A program made the translations under genes and the position numbers. Source: Prevotella vespertina (lineage in GTDB: Bacteria > Bacteroidota > Bacteroidia > Bacteroidales > Bacteroidaceae). Taken from it: 64,000 nt of DNA. This document shows, in pieces, positions 19,003 to 27,575 of the stretch. The first letter of the stretch is position 1. The number at the start of each line of letters is the position of its first letter. Location of the stretch: contig NZ_VVIQ01000001.1 in assembly GCF_009728485.1 (NCBI RefSeq), positions 62,001 through 126,000 of the forward strand, given 5' to 3'. The notes beneath the pieces were generated by a model. That model did no database searches. It was not told the DNA's origin and saw only the letters and a program-made list of their open reading frames with translations.

Positions 19003-19034
19003 CTTGCCTTTTCCACTTTAATTATCTATCTTTG
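19003..19034 (+). promoter_or_regulatory. Promoter of the TPR/HTH regulator
   Basis: CTTG (19003-19006, one mismatch to TTTG), 20 nt, then TATCTTTG (19027-19034). The ATG of the gene is at 19040, where the transcription start itself is expected, so the mRNA is probably leaderless or nearly so. Confidence 0.6.
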
Positions 19035-19039
19035 TACAC

Positions 19040-20191
19040 ATGAAGAGAAAGTTTCTTTTATTATTTATCTGTCTTTTGTCGTTGCTATCATGCAGTCAAA
19101 AGAAACTTCCACATTATCCAGCTACAGATGATGGGATTACTCGTATGCACCTTGATAGTGCTGCCATATATACAAAAAAACATGATTTACACAAGGCAAT
19201 GTACCAATTAAAGGCCGCAGAAAAGCGCCTTTTCAACGTTACAGAAGATTCGCTAAAGTTTCTTACTTACTATCACATTGCACAAATTAATGCTCAAGAT
19301 GGTGCTTACAAAATTGCTTTAGAATATTTAAAGCATGCGGCACGAAATGCTAATGACGTGAAGCGTAGCCACAGAATGACTGATATATACATAGAAAAAG
19401 CCTTTATCTACAATCAAATGGGCAATCGGGACTCTGCTCTTAACAGCTTACAAAGAGTTGAGAAGTACAAACCTCGCATTCGAAAGGATCAAGAGAAACG
19501 GATAGAAGAGATGCGACAACACATCAAAAGACACCAAATTGTCGCCATATCACCAGGTAAAGACATTGAAATTGTACAACTGCAAGACCTTTATGAGGTA
19601 GCCTTAGCACAACGCAAGGCCGTTGAATTGAAACTTTATATTGCTTATCTCCTCCTTACACTCATCCTCGTTTCAATTGGAATTACGATATGGTTTCGTC
19701 GCCGTATGCGTCAACAACTTCAGTTCTATCGGCAACAACAACAGGAAACAGAACATAATATCCAACTAACACTACGTCGAAAAGATGCCACGATAGATGA
19801 GATGAAGGCAGAAATAGATAGTAAGCTCGATGAACTCAACCAACTCCGGTATTCTATCAAAGCCCACAACAAAAACATAAAAACGTCCGATTCCATCGAA
19901 CAAATCAAACTCGGAATCGATTCCTTATATACTATCTTAAAAGGAGGAAACTTATCACAGATGGGCAAAAGAGAGCAACAAGCTCTTAACATGATTATGC
20001 CCAACTATGATTACGAACTATCTTATATCCTCAACAATCCACGCTTTGCGCTCACACCAAAGGAGTGTTTCTATTATATTATGGAGCATTATGGGATAGA
20101 AGATGACCTAAAAGCACAAGCATTCTGCTGTACTGCACAAGCCATAAGGTCTATTAAAAGTAGACTTAAAAAGAAACTGGAACAGAACTAA
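19040..20191 (+). CDS. Membrane-spanning TPR lipoprotein with C-terminal HTH-like domain
   Basis: The 383-residue protein starts with a lipoprotein-type signal (lipobox LLSC, Cys about 18). A helical region of tetratricopeptide-like repeats follows (about 35-165), then one membrane helix (about 198-221), a Gln/Arg-rich coiled coil (about 224-300) and a C-terminal domain. That domain (LTPKECFYYIMEHYGI, AQAIRSIKSRLKKKLEQN) resembles a LuxR-type helix-turn-helix. Such Bacteroidetes proteins are thought to be one-component sensors with a periplasmic sensing half and a cytoplasmic DNA-binding half. Residues after the Cys are not acidic, so surface export is unlikely. It ends base-to-base with the convergent SGNH gene. 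Confidence 0.75.
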   Translation: MKRKFLLLFICLLSLLSCSQKKLPHYPATDDGITRMHLDSAAIYTKKHDLHKAMYQLKAAEKRLFNVTEDSLKFLTYYHIAQINAQDGAYKIALEYLKHAARNANDVKRSHRMTDIYIEKAFIYNQMGNRDSALNSLQRVEKYKPRIRKDQEKRIEEMRQHIKRHQIVAISPGKDIEIVQLQDLYEVALAQRKAVELKLYIAYLLLTLILVSIGITIWFRRRMRQQLQFYRQQQQETEHNIQLTLRRKDATIDEMKAEIDSKLDELNQLRYSIKAHNKNIKTSDSIEQIKLGIDSLYTILKGGNLSQMGKREQQALNMIMPNYDYELSYILNNPRFALTPKECFYYIMEHYGIEDDLKAQAFCCTAQAIRSIKSRLKKKLEQN

Positions 20192-21391
20192 TCACTGCAT
20201 TAAGAATCTCGCCGCATACTCTCCCATCTGTTTATAACCTGATGGATTAGGATGCAGCCAATCGCCAATTTGCCATTCACGACGCAACTGCTCCGGTGAA
20301 GAAGGATCTCTCATAAGAGCATCAAAATCGATGAATCCATCAATTTCACGTGTTGTTCGAATCCATGAATTGACTGTTTTACGTGCCTTTTCACGATCTT
20401 CTGTAAAATAACTACGACATCCACGGAATGGAGTTATCGTACCCATATAGACTTTCAAACCACGTTGACGTGCTTTCTTTATCATCACTTGATAGGCTTC
20501 AACGAGCTTTCGTGCAGTCTCTTCTGGGTTGGTTGACGTCCCTATATCATTAATTGCTTCAAAGATGATAACGGCTCGCAAGCCTCTTTGAGCAAGTATA
20601 TCACGATCGAATCGATCTTTTCCTGGCTCACCTAAACCTACTGATAAGATTCGATTATTACCAATACCTAAATTCAAGACACCAGTCTTCCCAACTTTAG
20701 AAGGATTAGTACCTGCACCATTATTCAATGCTGCTGAAAGGAAATCTGGCCAACGATCTTGAGCATTAGTTGTACTTCCTTTACCATCTGTTATACTATT
20801 ACCAAGGATGGCTATACTCGATGATGTCGCGTCAAGAACATCAATCGCAGAGATATTAAACCAATGGTCTTCCTTGAAAGCTGTTGTAAAGTCTGAGTAC
20901 GCATTAGTCGTTCCACGAAGAATATAAGAGGTTGTACGTGACCCCATGTGAACGGTTGGTTCCTTCGGTGCTTTTAGATAATTAATAGTGATGGAAACAC
21001 GCTCTAAGGGTTGTAACTTAAACTTTAATGCATCAGAAAAGACTGCTTTTCCAGCAGGAACAATTACTCCTCGCTTCTTTCCAAATTGTAAATACTTCGC
21101 AGAAGTCTTATATATCTCTGAGCCATTACCCGCCTTTGCAATATATACACTAGCTATTTCTATTGGTTCCGAAGATAGTTCATTGCTAAGTTGTAAACGA
21201 ATAACATTTCCGCCAATACTAACCTTCACCACCTGACGAACAGACCTATTGCTCATCTGATTGTTGTAAGGCATAAATGACTTATCAACTGTTTGTGGCG
21301 CACAAGCCCATGTTCCCACCCAATGTGGTTGCTGAGCATGGGCAGTCAGAGCAATGAATAACAATAAAACAAATGCAATTTTACGTGTCAT
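20192..21391 (-). CDS. Secreted SGNH/GDSL hydrolase
   Basis: The 399-residue protein has a signal peptide (about 1-19, ending AHAQ), a beta-rich N-terminal part (to about 175) and an SGNH esterase domain. Its blocks are AILGNSITDG (nucleophile Ser), a glycine-containing block near LGIGNNRIL, FEAINDIGTS (Asn) and the C-terminal DWLHPNPSGY (Asp/His). It probably removes acyl groups from a glycan, but the substrate is unknown. The frame opens 10 codons earlier at 21421; the ATG at 21391 gives the better signal peptide. Its TGA begins at the base next to the TAA of the convergent gene. Confidence 0.87.
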   Translation of the reverse strand: MTRKIAFVLLLFIALTAHAQQPHWVGTWACAPQTVDKSFMPYNNQMSNRSVRQVVKVSIGGNVIRLQLSNELSSEPIEIASVYIAKAGNGSEIYKTSAKYLQFGKKRGVIVPAGKAVFSDALKFKLQPLERVSITINYLKAPKEPTVHMGSRTTSYILRGTTNAYSDFTTAFKEDHWFNISAIDVLDATSSSIAILGNSITDGKGSTTNAQDRWPDFLSAALNNGAGTNPSKVGKTGVLNLGIGNNRILSVGLGEPGKDRFDRDILAQRGLRAVIIFEAINDIGTSTNPEETARKLVEAYQVMIKKARQRGLKVYMGTITPFRGCRSYFTEDREKARKTVNSWIRTTREIDGFIDFDALMRDPSSPEQLRREWQIGDWLHPNPSGYKQMGEYAARFLMQ

Positions 21392-21448
21392 ATTATAACT
21401 ATATTTAATCCTGAATACCAATTCTTACCGATTTAATCGATTATCTCT

Positions 21449-22402
21449 TTACTTCAATTTTTTCAATTTGTATGCGTCATGCACGTCACTATTTAAAAGA
21501 GAAGAATGACGAGTAAGACTTTCTATCTCACCTTTTATATATTCCTTAAAACCATCACCTTCCACTATACGAATATCCTTAAAAAGTCCAAGAACAAACC
21601 TACCGAGTCCACGATAATCACAAACTTCAATATTAAGAAGCCATATATCGTCTTTTACCTGCGTCAACAAATAGGCTCCTTGTGGGTATTCTTCAACAAA
21701 AAGGTTGCGTGATAATTGTCCAAGAAGAAGTTTCACACGATGCCGAAGCTCCCCACTAAACATAAAGATATCAGTGAAAACTTGTCGATGTTTATCCTCA
21801 TGTAACCATGAAGTATCAAGTTCTTCAACGCTTTCCATACGTGATATCTTGAAAGTCTTGTTCTCTCCAGACAGTATTTCATGGCATCTTACATCCTCAT
21901 TGTTATGCAAAAGAAGGTAAGGTTCTACTATTCTGTCCTTTATTGTATGGCTATGTGGACTAGAATAACCCAAAAGTTTAACCATGTGTTTATGCTCCAT
22001 AGCATTTTTCAAAACCTTTAAATTGATTTCAATCTGCCGATGAATTGGTGAATTTACAACTACAGAGAAGTCATAAGCGCTTTCTATTTTCTGTCGCAGT
22101 TGATTGATCATTAAACTATTATTACCCTCCATCACCAAGAGACTATGGATTATCTTCACCTCAGAGTCACTCCATTGAATACGCTGAAGAAGTCTTACAA
22201 AGAAAGGAGACCGTCGGTCAATATGATAACATCCATCATGCTTGAATACTATAAAACCTGCATGTTTGATAAAATCAAGTAGGTAATAAAAATTGCGCCG
22301 AGATAAGTCCATGCGTTCACACAAGTCTTGTATCGCATAGTTATTACCATCGGATAAGAGGATGATAAGTTCCAATTGCTTCTTTAGTTTATCAAATCTC
22401 AT
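21449..22402 (-). CDS. WYL-type transcriptional regulator
   Basis: The 317-residue protein has an N-terminal helix-turn-helix (about 5-65; IQDLCERMDLSRRNFYYLLDFI) and a C-terminal half resembling the WYL ligand-sensing domain (VEPYLLLHNNEDVRCHEILSG, FKISRMESVEELD). A final helical extension follows. These regulators often respond to nucleotides or nucleic acid ends. The canonical Trp-Tyr-Leu triad itself is degenerate here. It lies 18 nt downstream of rnhB and is probably cotranscribed with it. Confidence 0.78.
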   Translation of the reverse strand: MRFDKLKKQLELIILLSDGNNYAIQDLCERMDLSRRNFYYLLDFIKHAGFIVFKHDGCYHIDRRSPFFVRLLQRIQWSDSEVKIIHSLLVMEGNNSLMINQLRQKIESAYDFSVVVNSPIHRQIEINLKVLKNAMEHKHMVKLLGYSSPHSHTIKDRIVEPYLLLHNNEDVRCHEILSGENKTFKISRMESVEELDTSWLHEDKHRQVFTDIFMFSGELRHRVKLLLGQLSRNLFVEEYPQGAYLLTQVKDDIWLLNIEVCDYRGLGRFVLGLFKDIRIVEGDGFKEYIKGEIESLTRHSSLLNSDVHDAYKLKKLK

Positions 22403-22420
22403 GACTTATAGTTAGATGCT

Positions 22421-23023
22421 TTAGAAATCAAAAGATAGTTGTCCATCTCCTAAAAGGTTATAACTTTTTCGATGAAATGGTGTTATTCCATATTTACGAA
22501 TAGCCTCACGATGCTTCTTTGTGGGGTATCCCATATTCGACTGCCAGTCATATTGAGGATATTCCTCAGCCAATGAGAGCATGTAATCATCACGATATGT
22601 CTTGGCAAGGATAGATGCTGCAGCAATAGAAAGATACTTGCCATCACCTTTAACTATTGTAGTAAAGGGTAAATCTCGATAGGGCTTAAAACGATTTCCA
22701 TCAATGATAATTGCCTCAGGATGTGTTCCTAACTGATCTAAAGCACGATGCATAGCAAGAAAAGAAGCATTGAGAATGTTTATCTTGTCTATCTCTTCGG
22801 GGGTAACAACGCCCACAGCCCATGCAAGGGCATCACGTTCTATGATCTCTCGGAGTACATAACGCTTTTTAGCTGACAACTTTTTAGAATCGTTTAGCAT
22901 GTCATTCTCATAGTTCTCAGGTAAGATGACAGCCGCAGCATAGACACTCCCTGCAAGGCATCCTCTCCCAGCTTCATCACAACCAGCCTCTACTAATTCT
23001 TCATAATAATGACTTTTCAACAT
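22421..23023 (-). CDS. rnhB: Ribonuclease HII
   Basis: RNase HII cuts the RNA strand of RNA-DNA hybrids and removes single ribonucleotides from DNA. The 200-residue enzyme shows the catalytic block AGCDEAGRGCLAG (Asp16, Glu17), the third acidic residue in AIIIDGNRF and the C-terminal GYPTKKHREAIRKYG segment. A -7 promoter match (TAACTTTG, 23121-23114) lies upstream. Confidence 0.96.
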   Translation of the reverse strand: MLKSHYYEELVEAGCDEAGRGCLAGSVYAAAVILPENYENDMLNDSKKLSAKKRYVLREIIERDALAWAVGVVTPEEIDKINILNASFLAMHRALDQLGTHPEAIIIDGNRFKPYRDLPFTTIVKGDGKYLSIAAASILAKTYRDDYMLSLAEEYPQYDWQSNMGYPTKKHREAIRKYGITPFHRKSYNLLGDGQLSFDF

Positions 23024-23196
23024 GAATAACGCATCTTAATCGTTAAAGAACCTTTCCGTCTAAGTATATATATAACAAACATTTTTCTTTAAGAGAACAT
23101 CCTCTACACAAGGCAAAGTTACTTTTGTAAATGCAAACCAAAGATGGTTCTTACACCTTATATATAATATATAGCAACAAACAAAACCAAAACGAT

Positions 23197-23478
23197 ATGA
23201 AAAAAGAAATTATTTTCGATGAGCAGAACACTTCTAACAACGACCTAAGTAGACTCTTTAAGGAGGTTAGTCTTTAGCTACATGCATCTGTAGAATGGCT
23301 TTGCAGATACTATAGTGAAATCCTGGAATAGGAAGTAAACAGCCGACAAACATCGTACATAACACAAGTTCAAATTGCATTTATTCTATCAGCATTCCGT
23401 GTAATGTCGTCTATCTGGCTGCATATTATCACTATCTTATGGTTCGTGCGAAGTCTCTGGATGTGTAAAAGAAGATGA
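23197..23478 (+). pseudogene. Small membrane-type protein gene broken by two TAG codons
   Basis: A single frame from ATG 23197 to TGA 23476-23478 encodes 93 codons and is interrupted only by TAG at 23275-23277 and TAG at 23329-23331. The first part reads as an acidic N-terminus (MKKEIIFDEQNTSNNDLSRL), the middle as SVEWLCRYYSEILE, and the end as a hydrophobic helix with basic tail (WLHIITILWFVRSLWMCKRR). Reading continues as plausible protein after each stop, as in a recently inactivated gene. A -7 match TACTTTTG lies at 23120-23127. I recall similar short proteins in Prevotella but cannot verify this. It sits between rnhB and sufS on the opposite strand. Confidence 0.6.
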
Positions 23479-23618
23479 ACTTTGAATGCGGAAATATAGA
23501 CTTTCTTCTTCTCAAAGTACATCCTTTTTCATGTTTATAGCTACGATGAAGCTAAAAGATAATACGCTTGGAAAACAAAGTCTCTACACTTATGCACAAG
23601 AACAAACCAATTTCAACA

Positions 23619-24836
23619 CTAGAACATCTGTAGCACTCGCTTGATACCTGACACCAAGGCGTCTACTTCCTCACGGGTGTTATAAAGTCCGAAAGAGGCA
23701 CGAACAGTTCCGAGAACACCCAAGCGATCCATCAAGGGCTGGGCACAATGATGACCAGTCCGGACTGCAATGCCAAGTTGATCGAGGAGTGTACCGAGGT
23801 CCATGTGGTGGATATTGCCTACATTAAAGCTGATAACGGCATCTCCACTATCCCCAGCATGCCCGTAGATGTGCATTCCTTCTATCTCACGTAACTGCTG
23901 AAGGGCATAATGTGTGAGGTCTTGCTCATGCGCTAAGATGTTATCCATTCCCAAAGCAGAGACATAATCGAGGGCTTTGGCAAGTCCGTGAGTAGCTACA
24001 TAGTCGGGAGTTCCGGCTTCAAACTTCAATGGTGGACGCTCAAAGGTGGTCTTCTCAAAGCTGACATGCTCTATCATCTCACCGCCACCTTGGTAAGGTG
24101 GCATCTTATCGAGCCACTCTTCTTTACCATAAAGAACACCTACACCCGTAGGAGCATAGACCTTATGCCCACTGAAAGCAAGGAAATCACAATCTAAATC
24201 CTGTACGTCAACAGCAAAATGCGGTACGCTTTGTGCACCATCAATCATAACTGGTACACCATGTTCGTGGGCTATCCGAATCATTTCCTTTACTGGATTG
24301 ATGGTGCCTAGAACGTTGCTTACCTGCATTACACTGACGAGTTTCGTACGTTCGGAGAAGAGTTGCTCATAAGCCTGTAGGTCGAGAACTCCCTCATCGG
24401 TCATTGGGATAACCTTCAAAACAATCCCTTTGCGCTGTTCTTGCAACTGCCATGGAACGATATTAGAGTGATGTTCCATCGTAGAGACAATCACTTCATC
24501 GCCTGCTTGCATACATCCTTCGGTAAAGCTGGAGGCAACGAGGTTCAGACTCTCCGTCGTTCCACGTGTAAAGACAATCTCCGTAGTGGAGCGAGCATTG
24601 ATAAACTTCCGCACAGTTTCACGTGCCGCCTCGTGTAAGTCAGTTGCCTGTTGCGACATCCAGTGTACTCCACGATGCACATTTGCATTCACATTAAGAT
24701 ACTCTTCACGCATGGCGTCCAGCACACAGAGCGGTTTCTGCGTGGTAGCACCATTGTCAAAGTAAACCAACGGCTTACCATAGACGGTGCGAGAGAGTAT
24801 CGGGAAGTCTTCTCTAACTTTATTAATATCGTACAT
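23619..24836 (-). CDS. sufS: Cysteine desulfurase SufS
   Basis: SufS is a group II cysteine desulfurase (PLP enzyme) that supplies sulfur for iron-sulfur cluster assembly on SufBCD. The 405-residue protein shows the PLP-lysine segment DFLAFSGHKVYAPTGVG and the C-terminal active-site cysteine in RTGHHCAQPLMDRLG (Cys364). It is the last gene of the suf operon, 102 nt after sufD. No SufE or SufU partner lies in the window. Confidence 0.96.
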   Translation of the reverse strand: MYDINKVREDFPILSRTVYGKPLVYFDNGATTQKPLCVLDAMREEYLNVNANVHRGVHWMSQQATDLHEAARETVRKFINARSTTEIVFTRGTTESLNLVASSFTEGCMQAGDEVIVSTMEHHSNIVPWQLQEQRKGIVLKVIPMTDEGVLDLQAYEQLFSERTKLVSVMQVSNVLGTINPVKEMIRIAHEHGVPVMIDGAQSVPHFAVDVQDLDCDFLAFSGHKVYAPTGVGVLYGKEEWLDKMPPYQGGGEMIEHVSFEKTTFERPPLKFEAGTPDYVATHGLAKALDYVSALGMDNILAHEQDLTHYALQQLREIEGMHIYGHAGDSGDAVISFNVGNIHHMDLGTLLDQLGIAVRTGHHCAQPLMDRLGVLGTVRASFGLYNTREEVDALVSGIKRVLQMF

Positions 24837-24840
24837 CTTC

Positions 24841-24919
24841 TATTGGGTTAATGGGCCATATTAGGCCTATTGAGCTAATAAGGCTATTGGGTCTATTGGG
24901 CTAATAAGGCTAATTAGTC
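24841..24919. repeat. About 26-bp tandem repeat between sufD and sufS
   Basis: Three units begin with TATTGRG at 24841, 24868 and 24894 (27, 26 and 26 bp) and share CTAATAAGGC. The last unit together with the next bases (24894-24924) is also an inverted repeat (TATTGGGCTAAT with ATTAGTCCAATA, one mismatch). It could form a hairpin within the sufD-sufS mRNA. Confidence 0.6.
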
Positions 24920-24938
24920 CAATAAACCTTAGACCTAA

Positions 24939-26282
24939 TTACTTACACAAGTTGCAACCTTCGCACTTATCAAGCTCACCACGGAAACGCTTCTCTACCA
25001 AATGGTGGAGACGGTCGCGCAATGGCTCGAGTTCCATCTTATCAATTACCTCATTGATAAAGGCAAACTCAAGGAGGAGCTTTGCTTCTTTCTTATCAAT
25101 ACCACGCTGCTGCATGTAGAAGAGTGCAGCATCATTAAGCTGTCCTACCGTTGAACCATGATTACACTGAACATCATCAGCATAAATCTCAAGCATTGGC
25201 TGGGTGAACATACGAGCTGTCTTGCTGGCACAAAGGTTACGGTTGTTCTCTTGTGAAAGCGTCTTCTGCGCACCCTTGCGAACAAGCACACGACCTGCGA
25301 AAGCACCAACTGCATTATCATCAAGTACGTACTTGTAAAGTTCGTTACTTGTGCAATGAGGTACTTGATGGTCGATAAGCGTATTGTTGTCAACATGCTG
25401 ACTCTTATCAGCTATCACACAACCATTACAGAAACATTCGCTACCCTCTCCCTTGAAAACAAGGTCGAGCATATTGCGAGTAACTCCATTATGCAATGTA
25501 ATAACATTGTGGCTTGCACGTGAATCACGCTGCTGCTCGATATATACATTCGACACGCGTACATTCTTTGCATGCGTTTCCTCAAGACAGTTCAACTCAA
25601 GATTGGCATTCGCTCCTACGTAGGCTTCGATTACCTGTGTAGCAAGGAAGTTACGGTCGTCAGCAGCGTGGTCACAGAAGAGGAACTGCGCCTTAGCACC
25701 TTCTTCAAGAACAATGAGTACTCGACGATTGACCATCAAGTCAACATCTGAACGAAGGATATTGATTACTTGTATGGTACGCTCAAGCTGTACATTCTTA
25801 GGCACATAGATAAAAAGACCATCTTGTGCAAGCATTGTATTCAAAGCTGTTATCGCATCAGCCTCAGTATTGGCAAGACGACCATAATACTTTGCAACCA
25901 ACTCAGGACGCTCAGTTGCTACATGATTCAAGCTGTCAACAATGACACCATCATTAAGCTTTGCCTTTGGAAGTGACGTACTGTAGAACTGATCATTCAC
26001 TATGAAATAAAGAGAAGTGCTGAGATTTGGAACATCGCACTTGAAAGTATCATAAGGATTAACAGGAATCTCAAGACGGTTGAGATTCAATCCATAATCA
26101 GGTTCAAAGAGCTTCTGCATATCCGTGTACTTATAGCGTTCCACCTTCTTGGTAGGAAAGCCCTGTCGACGGAAGTCTTCAAAAGCCTTATCGCGTACCT
26201 CATTGAGCACAGGTGCAGCATGCTCTTTGATGAGTTGCTGCGCCTCTGTATAGAGGTCTATATATTGTTTTTCGCTTTGCAT
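24939..26282 (-). CDS. sufD: SufD, Fe-S assembly scaffold subunit
   Basis: SufD pairs with SufB and SufC in the SufBC2D scaffold and is needed for iron acquisition. The 447-residue protein has the SufBD beta-helix core (NGVTRNMLDLVFKGEGSECF, HVDNNTLIDHQVPHCTS, KTLSQENNRNLC) and the C-terminal QCNHGSTVGQLNDAALFYMQ segment. The very end carries CEGCNLCK, with three cysteines of unknown role. It is 99 nt downstream of sufC. Confidence 0.95.
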   Translation of the reverse strand: MQSEKQYIDLYTEAQQLIKEHAAPVLNEVRDKAFEDFRRQGFPTKKVERYKYTDMQKLFEPDYGLNLNRLEIPVNPYDTFKCDVPNLSTSLYFIVNDQFYSTSLPKAKLNDGVIVDSLNHVATERPELVAKYYGRLANTEADAITALNTMLAQDGLFIYVPKNVQLERTIQVINILRSDVDLMVNRRVLIVLEEGAKAQFLFCDHAADDRNFLATQVIEAYVGANANLELNCLEETHAKNVRVSNVYIEQQRDSRASHNVITLHNGVTRNMLDLVFKGEGSECFCNGCVIADKSQHVDNNTLIDHQVPHCTSNELYKYVLDDNAVGAFAGRVLVRKGAQKTLSQENNRNLCASKTARMFTQPMLEIYADDVQCNHGSTVGQLNDAALFYMQQRGIDKKEAKLLLEFAFINEVIDKMELEPLRDRLHHLVEKRFRGELDKCEGCNLCK

Positions 26283-26381
26283 TGTAATTTCTTTTTGGAG
26301 GTTTTATCTAAAGGATAGCGGGACTAATGCCACTCGTAATACTATTTTTATTAGAACTACAAGACACTCTTAAGCCACCGA

Positions 26382-27140
26382 TTATTCCTCTGCATCAACC
26401 TCTTCCTTAATCCAATCGTATCCACGCTGTTCAATCTCCTTTGCAAGTTCAGGACCTGCAGTCTTCACGATACGACCCTTATAAAGCACATGGATAACAT
26501 CTGGCTTAATCATCTCTAACAGACGCTCATAGTGTGTGATAACAATAGCTGAAGTCGTTTCATTGTGCATCTTGTTTACACCCTCAGCTACAATACGCAT
26601 AGCATCAACGTCAAGACCAGAATCGGTCTCATCAAGAATACTAAGCTTTGGCTCTAACATTGCCATTTGGAAAATCTCGTTGCGCTTCTTCTCACCACCA
26701 GAGAAACCCTCGTTTACACTACGGCGAGAGAGTGTTGAATCCATACCAACTAACTGGCGCTTCTCACGCATGAGTGCCATAAACTCTGCAGCCTTCATTG
26801 GCTCTAACCCTTCATAGGCACGCTTTGCATTGATAGCAGCCTTCATGAAGTTAGTCATACTTACGCCAGGTATCTCTACTGGATACTGGAAAGACAAGAA
26901 GAGTCCCTCATGAGAACGGTCCTCAGGCTTCATCTCCAAGAGATTCTTGCCATTAAACAATGCCATACCATCAGTTACCTCATAGAGAGGATTACCTGTA
27001 AGTACGGCACTCAGCGTTGATTTACCCGAACCATTAGGTCCCATGATAGCATGCACCTCACCATCTTTTATCGTGAGGTTGATACCTTTTAATATTTCTT
27101 TTCCTGCGATGGTAGCATGCAGGTTTCTTACTTCTAACAT
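26382..27140 (-). CDS. sufC: SufC, Fe-S assembly ATPase
   Basis: SufC is an ABC-type soluble ATPase that drives conformational change in the SufBCD scaffold. The 252-residue protein has Walker A GPNGSGKSTLSAV near residue 35, the SufC-specific signature GFSGGEKKRNEIFQM near 146 and Walker B LSILDETDSGLD. The sequence ends in an acidic stretch. A 12-nt gap separates it from the upstream secreted protein gene. Confidence 0.97.
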   Translation of the reverse strand: MLEVRNLHATIAGKEILKGINLTIKDGEVHAIMGPNGSGKSTLSAVLTGNPLYEVTDGMALFNGKNLLEMKPEDRSHEGLFLSFQYPVEIPGVSMTNFMKAAINAKRAYEGLEPMKAAEFMALMREKRQLVGMDSTLSRRSVNEGFSGGEKKRNEIFQMAMLEPKLSILDETDSGLDVDAMRIVAEGVNKMHNETTSAIVITHYERLLEMIKPDVIHVLYKGRIVKTAGPELAKEIEQRGYDWIKEEVDAEE

Positions 27141-27152
27141 ATTATCTTTGCT

Positions 27153-27557
27153 TTATTTTTTCTTCACTAAAAATATATTAACGAAATCTAACAACATGTC
27201 GAATACGAAATCAGAGGTATGATACTCACCACGAGCCATCTTCTCTGATTTTTCTTGTTCTCTCTGCTCTTCAAAAAGCGATGGCGCAGAGTCATTATAA
27301 CCCAAGAAAGACTTTGATTTCTTCTTGTAACGTGGTAAGTTACCTATCATCTCCGAGCCCGTAACTGTATGATAGAGGCGAGTTTCAAAGGGCTTGGGTA
27401 TCGATGGCAACCCCATCACTGACTGGTATGTAATCGCTGTATCCTGCTTCACTTGCTCATCAATCAAATATTTCTGCCACGGCTTTATTTGCCATGACTG
27501 GGCTTGAAGCATTGTTGTTAGCAGCAAGCCAGACGTGATAAGAATGACCTTTCGCAT
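27153..27557 (-). CDS. Small secreted protein of unknown function inside the suf operon
   Basis: I do not recognise a family. The 134-residue product has a clear signal peptide (about 1-19, ending LQAQ) and then a Trp/Lys/Tyr-rich region. The middle is basic (RYKKKSKSFLGYND), a Glu/Gln/Lys-rich helix follows (about 90-108), and the C-terminus is hydrophobic (FVFDMLLDFVNIFLVKKK) and may touch the membrane. It lies 18 nt after sufB and 12 nt before sufC in the same direction, so it is almost surely cotranscribed with cytoplasmic Fe-S machinery. That is an odd place for an exported protein. Codon use looks like that of its neighbours. Confidence 0.75.
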   Translation of the reverse strand: MRKVILITSGLLLTTMLQAQSWQIKPWQKYLIDEQVKQDTAITYQSVMGLPSIPKPFETRLYHTVTGSEMIGNLPRYKKKSKSFLGYNDSAPSLFEEQREQEKSEKMARGEYHTSDFVFDMLLDFVNIFLVKKK

Positions 27558-27575
27558 GTTGTTTATTCAGTTATA

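Noticed and set aside
24841..24924. Membership of the sufD-sufS repeat in the 22-bp array family
   Set aside because: Its period is 26-27 bp and its units share no motif with the other arrays.
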